A stretch of DNA of 64,000 nucleotides from Bacteroidales bacterium UBA5326. Lineage in GTDB: Bacteria > Bacteroidota > Bacteroidia > Bacteroidales > UBA932. Shown one piece after another: positions 59,252 to 64,000 of the stretch; position 1 is the stretch's first letter; every line of letters begins with the position of its first letter. The stretch is taken from contig DHQY01000009.1 of NCBI GenBank assembly GCA_002408205.1, forward strand, positions 62,001-126,000, written 5' to 3'. Below the pieces are notes generated by a model, which was not told the DNA's origin, did no database searches, and saw nothing but the letters and a program-made list of their open reading frames with translations. Position numbers and translations under genes: made by a program.

Positions 59252-60035
59252 GCACTTTGGCTACTTCTTGTGTAAGTTCTGTAAATTCTTCCACGTCGAG
59301 TTGTTCCGGACGCAGATCCAGGATAATATAATCCGGCACTTTTTTCCCGTTCAGCAATGGTTTAAGACTGTTACGGATTGTTTTGCGGCGTTGGTTGAAT
59401 GTGGTTTTTACGACCTTAACGAACAAATCCCAGGGGCAATCCAATTCTTTGCGTCCGTTCCGGATGAGTCGGATAACCCCCGAATGCACCTTGGGCGGGG
59501 GAAGGAATGCGCCCGGAGGAACGGTAAACAGGTATTCGGTCCGGTACCAGGCCTGGAGCAACACACTCAGGATCCCATAGGTTTTCGATCCCGGCGAGGC
59601 ACAAAGGCGTTCGGCTACTTCTTTCTGGACCATACCCACAACCTCGGGTATCATATCCCTGTATTCCAGTACTTTAAAAAATATTTGAGACGAAATATTA
59701 TAGGGGAAATTGCCAATCAGGTAAAAGGGATCGTCCAGTCTGCGACAGTCCATTTTTAAAAAATCCTGGTGAAAAAGACGGGTTCCCAGAGAGGGAAAAT
59801 GCCTGTTGAGGTAAGCGACGGATTCAGAATCGAGCTCAACCGCCCGGTAATCAATGTGAGGGTATTCAATTAAAAGCCGGGTGAGAACACCGGTTCCGGG
59901 CCCTACTTCCAGTACCGGGACCTTCTCTCCTTTGGGGTAATTTTGTATTACGGTCAGGCTGTCCACAATTCGCCGGGCGATATCCGGGTCTTTTAGAAAA
60001 TGTTGACCCAGGGATTTTTTTGCACGTACTTCCAT
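59235..60035 (-). CDS. rsmA: 16S rRNA (adenine(1518)-N(6)/adenine(1519)-N(6))-dimethyltransferase
   Basis: 266 residues from the ATG at 60033-60035 (MEVRAKKSLGQHFLK), the family's standard N-terminus. SAM-binding VLEVGPGTGVLTRLL, the NFPYNISSQIFFK catalytic motif and KTTFNQRRKTIRNSLKPL confirm KsgA/RsmA. It dimethylates two adenines in helix 45 of 16S rRNA. Its -7 box (60040-60047) ends 4 nt before the ATG. The 3' end overlaps the convergent permease gene by 17 bp. Confidence 0.97.
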   Translation of the reverse strand: MEVRAKKSLGQHFLKDPDIARRIVDSLTVIQNYPKGEKVPVLEVGPGTGVLTRLLIEYPHIDYRAVELDSESVAYLNRHFPSLGTRLFHQDFLKMDCRRLDDPFYLIGNFPYNISSQIFFKVLEYRDMIPEVVGMVQKEVAERLCASPGSKTYGILSVLLQAWYRTEYLFTVPPGAFLPPPKVHSGVIRLIRNGRKELDCPWDLFVKVVKTTFNQRRKTIRNSLKPLLNGKKVPDYIILDLRPEQLDVEEFTELTQEVAKVLNADS

Positions 60036-60039
60036 TGTG

Positions 60040-60047
60040 CAAAGGTA
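60040..60047 (-). promoter_or_regulatory. -7 element abutting the rsmA start codon
   Basis: CAAAGGTA on plus is TACCTTTG on minus, with only 4 nt before the rsmA ATG (60035), the same spacing as in sufS and sufE. Confidence 0.6.
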
Positions 60048-60085
60048 TAGTTTTTTAACTTTACACTTCGCTAAAACCTGTTTCA

Positions 60086-61249
60086 ATGAAAAGAATAACA
60101 TTACTTATGATTTGTACCGCAATAGCCGTGCAGGCCTGTACACCCGATAAAGCCGCCAGGGCAGATCGTGCCATGGGGTCATTAATAAAAGAACTTAATG
60201 CCGTTGGCCTTTCCGTTGCGGTCATTAAGGATAATCAGGTAATCTACGCCAGTTCATTCGGCCTGAAAAATCTGGAAACCGGAGTATCTCTTTCGCCAAA
60301 AGACCTGATGAGGATTGCCTCCATATCAAAAAGCTTTACGGCTACTGCCATTATGCAGTTGTCCGAGGCGGGTCACTTCAATCTGGAAGACGATATCAGT
60401 GAAGCCCTGGGTTTTAGTGTGAGAAATCCCCTTTTCCCGGAAAAGGCCATTACTTACAGCATGTTGCTTTCGCATACTTCCAGCCTGAATGACGACAGGG
60501 GCTATTTTAGCCTGGATGTCATCAATCCGGCAAAATCTGACAGTACGGCACTGGCCTATAATGAATACGAACCGGGAACGGCATACGAATACTGCAATTT
60601 AGGGTTCAATACGCTGGGTACACTTATTGAGATCCATTCCGGTGAGCGTTTCGACCAGTATATTGCCAACCACATTATCAATCCATTGGGACTGAATGCT
60701 TCGTTTAATGTCAATGCCCTCGATCCTGCGTTGCTTACTACTATCTATAATTTCGAAGACGGCCGGTTTGTTCCCGCGCCAGAGGCATATAATCCCCGAA
60801 CGGCAGAAATTGAGTCCTATGTCTTAGGCTATTCAACACCTGTTTTTTCTCCTACCGGAGGAATGAAAATCAATGCTTCGGATCTGGCCAGGCATGCGTT
60901 GGTGCAAATGAATGAAGGGACTTACGACGGAGTGATCATTCTCTCCCCGGAAAGCGTCAGGGCCATGCAGACACCCCGCAGTCCCGGAGGACGTCCTGTA
61001 AACGATACTGCCTGCGGTTACGGATATGCGCTTGAAACGACAGATCGTTTGATTGAGGGCGAAGTTATGACCGGGCATACCGGCGGAGCCTATGGCCTTG
61101 TATCGGCCATGTACTTCAATCCTGCCGGGAAATTTGGTTTTATAATGATGTGTAATGGATATGACAGCACAATACCCCGTTGTGACAACGGCTTTACCCG
61201 TATACAGTCTGACGTTATAAACGCCCTTTACGATATTTTTATCCGCTAG
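60086..61249 (+). CDS. Serine hydrolase of the beta-lactamase/DD-peptidase (class C) family
   Basis: 387 residues. A lipoprotein-like signal (AVQAC, Cys18; atypical lipobox) precedes the transpeptidase fold. Motif 1 Ser-x-x-Lys is RIASISKSFTATA, motif 2 is YEYCNLGF (Tyr-x-Asn form), and motif 3 is HTGGAYG. The set fits class C beta-lactamase-like esterases or D-aminopeptidases. Most such proteins act on peptides or esters rather than antibiotics, so resistance should not be assumed. It is divergent from rsmA and overlaps aspS convergently by 4 bp. Confidence 0.88.
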   Translation: MKRITLLMICTAIAVQACTPDKAARADRAMGSLIKELNAVGLSVAVIKDNQVIYASSFGLKNLETGVSLSPKDLMRIASISKSFTATAIMQLSEAGHFNLEDDISEALGFSVRNPLFPEKAITYSMLLSHTSSLNDDRGYFSLDVINPAKSDSTALAYNEYEPGTAYEYCNLGFNTLGTLIEIHSGERFDQYIANHIINPLGLNASFNVNALDPALLTTIYNFEDGRFVPAPEAYNPRTAEIESYVLGYSTPVFSPTGGMKINASDLARHALVQMNEGTYDGVIILSPESVRAMQTPRSPGGRPVNDTACGYGYALETTDRLIEGEVMTGHTGGAYGLVSAMYFNPAGKFGFIMMCNGYDSTIPRCDNGFTRIQSDVINALYDIFIR

Positions 61250-63006
61250 AGACCGAGCTCTTTTTTCTGAATGGCATCTATAGGAGCGGGCGCATCGAGC
61301 ATCATATCCCTTCCCGAGTTATTCTTGGGAAAAGCTATATAATCACGTATACTTTCCGACCCGCCGAACAAGGAACACCAGCGGTCAAATCCAAAGGCGA
61401 TTCCGCCGTGGGGAGGTGCACCGTAAGTAAAGGCGTTGATCATAAAGCCGAACTTGGCCTGGATATCATCAGGTGTAAATCCCAGTATTTCAAACATTCT
61501 GGCCTGTATGGCCGAATCGTGGATACGTATAGATCCCCCGCCAATTTCGGTCCCGTTCAATACAAAGTCGTAAGCGTTGGCGCATACTTTTGCCAGATCT
61601 TCTCTGTCATGGCTGTAGAATTTATCCAGATCTTCGGGTTTGGGAGAGGTGAAGGGGTGATGTTTAGCGTAGAAACGCTGTGTTTCGTCGTCCCACTCCA
61701 ATAAAGGAAAATCAATGACCCAAAGGGGTGCAAATTCATCTTTTTTTCTCAATCCCAGCCGGTTGCCCATTTCCATACGCAGGCTCCCGAGGGCGTTCTG
61801 GGTTTTCTCCCGGGGTCCGCACAAAATAAGAATGAGATCGCCCGGTCCGGCTTCCGTTTCTTTTGCCCATTTATCCAGATCTTCACTTCTATAGAACTTG
61901 TCTACAGAAGATTTACAAATCATGGTCCCCGGAGTCTCCTGGGTGCAACGTACATAAACAAGACCTTTGGCGCCAATTTGTGGACGCTTTACCCATTCGG
62001 TGAGTTCATCCAGTTGTTTGCGTGTATATACTGCTGCGTCTTTCACGCAAATGGCCCCGATATATTCAGATCCGTTGAACACAGAAAAATCCCTGTGCTG
62101 TGCCATTGCGGTCAGTTCGTGCAGCTTCATGCCAAAACGGATATCGGGTTTATCACTGCCGTATTCATCCATAGCCTGTGCATACGACATACGGGGGATG
62201 TTTGACCCTATCTCCCGTTTCAAAACTTCCCGGAATAAAAACCTGGCCAGTCCTTCAAATTGCTGCAGCACATCTTCTCTTTCCACGAAAGCCATTTCAC
62301 AGTCTATCTGGGTAAACTCAGGCTGACGGTCCGCTCTCAGGTCTTCATCACGAAAACATCTGACTATTTGGAAATAACGGTCATATCCCGCTACCATAAG
62401 TAACTGTTTGAGCTGCTGGGGACTTTGAGGCAATGCATAAAATTCACCCTGATTCATGCGCGACGGTACCACAAAATCGCGGGCTCCTTCCGGGGTGGAT
62501 TTAATGAGGAAAGGTGTTTCTATTTCCATAAAACCACAATTGCTCAAATATTTGCGAGCCTCCTGGGCCATGACATGACGCAGGGCAAGAGCCCGTTGCA
62601 GGGGAGGACGCCTCAAATCAAGATAGCGGTATCTGGCGCGCAGTTCTTCTCCGCCGTCCGAGTCTTCTTCTATGGTGAAAGGCGGAGTGAGAGACGGATT
62701 AAGTATATTGATCTTTGTAAGAACTACTTCTATATCACCGGTAGCCAGTTTCTTGTTTTTGTTAGAACGCTCCACTACGGTTCCCATGGCCTGAATAACG
62801 TATTCACGGCCGAGGCTTTCTGCGGTTTCTATCACATCGTGCGGAGTGGACTGGTCTGCCACCAGCTGGGTAATCCCATACCGGTCCCGAAGGTCAACGA
62901 AGGTCATTCCGCCCAGTTTTCTGACTCTCTGGACCCATCCCGAAAGGGTAACTTCCTGTCCTGCAAACGTAATGTTAAGTGCTCCGCAAGTGTGTGTTCT
63001 ATACAT
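61246..63006 (-). CDS. aspS: Aspartate--tRNA ligase
   Basis: 586 residues, full length for bacterial AspRS. N-terminal OB-fold (VTLSGWVQRVRKLGGMTFVDLRDRYGITQLV), class II motif 2 FRDEDLRADRQPEFTQIDCEMAF, the large bacterial GAD insertion, and motif 3 GGIAFGFDRWCSLFGGSESIRDYIAFPKN. It charges tRNA-Asp; whether it also charges tRNA-Asn cannot be judged here. Its start is divergent from thyA across a 59-bp region with two -7 boxes. Confidence 0.98.
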   Translation of the reverse strand: MYRTHTCGALNITFAGQEVTLSGWVQRVRKLGGMTFVDLRDRYGITQLVADQSTPHDVIETAESLGREYVIQAMGTVVERSNKNKKLATGDIEVVLTKINILNPSLTPPFTIEEDSDGGEELRARYRYLDLRRPPLQRALALRHVMAQEARKYLSNCGFMEIETPFLIKSTPEGARDFVVPSRMNQGEFYALPQSPQQLKQLLMVAGYDRYFQIVRCFRDEDLRADRQPEFTQIDCEMAFVEREDVLQQFEGLARFLFREVLKREIGSNIPRMSYAQAMDEYGSDKPDIRFGMKLHELTAMAQHRDFSVFNGSEYIGAICVKDAAVYTRKQLDELTEWVKRPQIGAKGLVYVRCTQETPGTMICKSSVDKFYRSEDLDKWAKETEAGPGDLILILCGPREKTQNALGSLRMEMGNRLGLRKKDEFAPLWVIDFPLLEWDDETQRFYAKHHPFTSPKPEDLDKFYSHDREDLAKVCANAYDFVLNGTEIGGGSIRIHDSAIQARMFEILGFTPDDIQAKFGFMINAFTYGAPPHGGIAFGFDRWCSLFGGSESIRDYIAFPKNNSGRDMMLDAPAPIDAIQKKELGL

Positions 63007-63029
63007 AATGACATTCTTTTTTAGCCCCG

Positions 63030-63037
63030 CAAAGGTA
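63030..63037 (-). promoter_or_regulatory. -7 element for aspS
   Basis: CAAAGGTA on plus is TACCTTTG on minus, 23 nt upstream of the aspS ATG (63006). It is the mirror image of the thyA box at 63051-63058. Confidence 0.6.
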
Positions 63038-63050
63038 ATTAGAAATTGGC

Positions 63051-63058
63051 TACCTTTG
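63051..63058 (+). promoter_or_regulatory. -7 element for thyA-folA
   Basis: TACCTTTG, ending 7 nt before the thyA ATG (63066), so the transcript leader would be only a few nucleotides. Confidence 0.6.
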
Positions 63059-63065
63059 TCTTACT

Positions 63066-63860
63066 ATGCAAAACTATTTACAGCTCCTTCAATATATTCT
63101 CAATCACGGTGTTGACAAAGAGGACCGCACCGGGACAGGAACACGCAGCGTATTTGGCTATCAGATGCGCTTTTCTTTATCAGAGGGGTTCCCCTTGCTG
63201 ACAACCAAAAAAGTACACCTGAAGTCTGTTATATACGAATTGCTGTGGTTTCTCAGGGGAGATACCAATGTGAAGTACCTGAACAGTCACGGTGTTTCCA
63301 TCTGGGATGAATGGGCCGACGGCAACGGAGACCTGGGACCGGTATACGGCAAACAGTGGCGCAGCTGGGGTACAGCCGACGGACAACAGATAGATCAGAT
63401 TGCCCTGCTATTGAAAGAACTTAAAGAAAATCCGGACGGCAGGCGTCACATTATCAGTGCCTGGAACGTAGCGGAATTAGATAAAATGGCCTTGCCCCCC
63501 TGTCATGCTTTATTTCAGTTTTATGTGGCACAGGGGAGACTGTCCTGCCAGTTGTACCAGCGCAGTGCCGATGTTTTTTTAGGCGTTCCCTTTAATATTG
63601 CCTCCTATGCACTGCTCATGCTTATGGTTGCACAAGTGTGCGGGTATGAACCTGGTGACTATATTCACACTTTTGGTGATGTTCACATATACAAAAACCA
63701 CATGGAACAGGTTAGTCTGCAGCTTGCCAGAACACCCCGTTCCTTACCTGTAATGAAGCTTAATCCGTTGGTAAAAGACTTGTTCAGCTTTAACTACGAA
63801 GATTTTACATTAGAAAATTATAACCCGTATCCCGCCATCAAAGCGCCTGTAGCCGTATGA
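63066..63860 (+). CDS. thyA: Thymidylate synthase
   Basis: 264 residues, the standard length of bacterial ThyA. The start QNYLQLLQYILNHGVDKEDRTGTGT, the catalytic cysteine in LPPCHALFQFYV, RLSCQLYQRSADVFLGVPFNIASYALLMLM and GDVHIYKNH are diagnostic. It methylates dUMP to dTMP using methylene-tetrahydrofolate, producing dihydrofolate. The following gene, folA, overlaps by 4 bp (63857-63860) and recycles the dihydrofolate. Confidence 0.98.
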   Translation: MQNYLQLLQYILNHGVDKEDRTGTGTRSVFGYQMRFSLSEGFPLLTTKKVHLKSVIYELLWFLRGDTNVKYLNSHGVSIWDEWADGNGDLGPVYGKQWRSWGTADGQQIDQIALLLKELKENPDGRRHIISAWNVAELDKMALPPCHALFQFYVAQGRLSCQLYQRSADVFLGVPFNIASYALLMLMVAQVCGYEPGDYIHTFGDVHIYKNHMEQVSLQLARTPRSLPVMKLNPLVKDLFSFNYEDFTLENYNPYPAIKAPVAV

Positions 63861-64000
63861 AACCAATCCTTTCACTCATAGCGGCCATAGGGCCTCATAA
63901 CGAACTGGGAGCCGGCAACCGGCTCTTATGGCATATACCGGAAGATCTGAAACATTTCAAAGCGGTGACTACGGGACATACCGTTATCATGGGACACAGG
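63857..64000 (+). CDS. folA: Dihydrofolate reductase (partial)
   Basis: The first 48 residues are present; the rest is beyond the right edge. The start ILSLIAAIGPHNELGAG, the LLWHIPEDLKHFKAVTTGH segment (substrate-binding acidic residue in PEDLKHF) and VIMGHR are typical of DHFR. The ATG overlaps the thyA stop by 4 bp, giving the common thyA-folA operon. It reduces dihydrofolate to tetrahydrofolate with NADPH. Confidence 0.95.
   Translation, partial: MKPILSLIAAIGPHNELGAGNRLLWHIPEDLKHFKAVTTGHTVIMGHR

Noticed and set aside
60086..61249. Antibiotic-resistance beta-lactamase
   Set aside because: The motifs fit a broad family of serine hydrolases and esterases. Nothing in the sequence or context points to antibiotic hydrolysis.
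1..64000. CRISPR array, prophage, insertion sequence or defence island
   Set aside because: I saw no regularly spaced repeats, transposase, integrase, phage structural or nuclease-methylase genes. The region is ordinary chromosomal core.

Overview
This 64 kb window is chromosomal DNA of a Bacteroidota bacterium, most likely an anaerobic member of the order Bacteroidales. The signs are a SusC-like TonB-dependent receptor and a Bacteroidales-type TonB, SdhA and SdhB of the Bacteroides type, a NamZ (DUF1343) protein and a DUF4251 protein, the conserved run OMP-TPR-LptC-PpiD, and almost no Shine-Dalgarno sequences. At least eighteen start regions carry the Bacteroidota -7 element TAnnTTTG. Coding density is very high and no gap exceeds 300 bp. 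I see no phage, insertion sequence, CRISPR array or rRNA. One tRNA (Ala-GGC) is present.

Layout. 1-2740 (minus): end of a polar amino-acid ABC transporter operon, then a BrkB-type membrane protein. 2793-6440: corrinoid adenosyltransferase and a small cluster of Fe-S-linked proteins (Mrp, DUF5320-like, radical SAM, CGGC protein, and a divergent family 4 uracil-DNA glycosylase). Its promoters share a 16-bp palindrome. 6409-10257 (minus): a histidine kinase and response regulator followed by an orphan ABC ATPase, a HypB/UreG-like GTPase and a 4Fe-4S protein, a set I cannot assign to a known pathway. 10334-18584 (minus): lipoprotein, ABCG-type exporter, VanZ-like protein, glyS, folK, a DUF59 protein, sufE and sufS. 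18648-23183 (plus): ruvA, gcvH, threonine aldolase, acyl-CoA synthetase, GNAT. 23191-28034 (minus): TonB receptor, mnmG, ybeY. 28111-30100 (plus): tRNA-Ala, tonB, hflX. 30104-34171: hydrolase, lipoprotein, sdhB, sdhA. 34263-42230 (plus): a tightly packed run of namZ, DUF4251, GH20 hexosaminidase, two xanthine-dehydrogenase-type subunits and a small membrane protein. 42418-53247 (plus): ruvB, Ntn hydrolase, mfd and the envelope operon. 53257-64000: ychF, nuclease, mutS, permease, rsmA, serine hydrolase, aspS, thyA and the start of folA.

The most striking large-scale signal is chromosomal. There are two ParB-type parS palindromes, one inside mnmG (gidA) and one just after it. About 16 kb away, four DnaA-box-like sequences lie beside an extremely AT-rich tract between the membrane-protein gene and ruvB. 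Genes are mostly on the minus strand on the left and mostly on the plus strand on the right. Together these suggest that the window covers the replication origin region.

The best candidates for undescribed biology are the two-component/ABC/GTPase/Fe-S locus (6409-10257), the palindrome-linked Fe-S regulon (3322-6440), and promoters placed so close to start codons that sufS, sufE, rsmA, mutS and thyA may be made from leaderless or nearly leaderless mRNAs.
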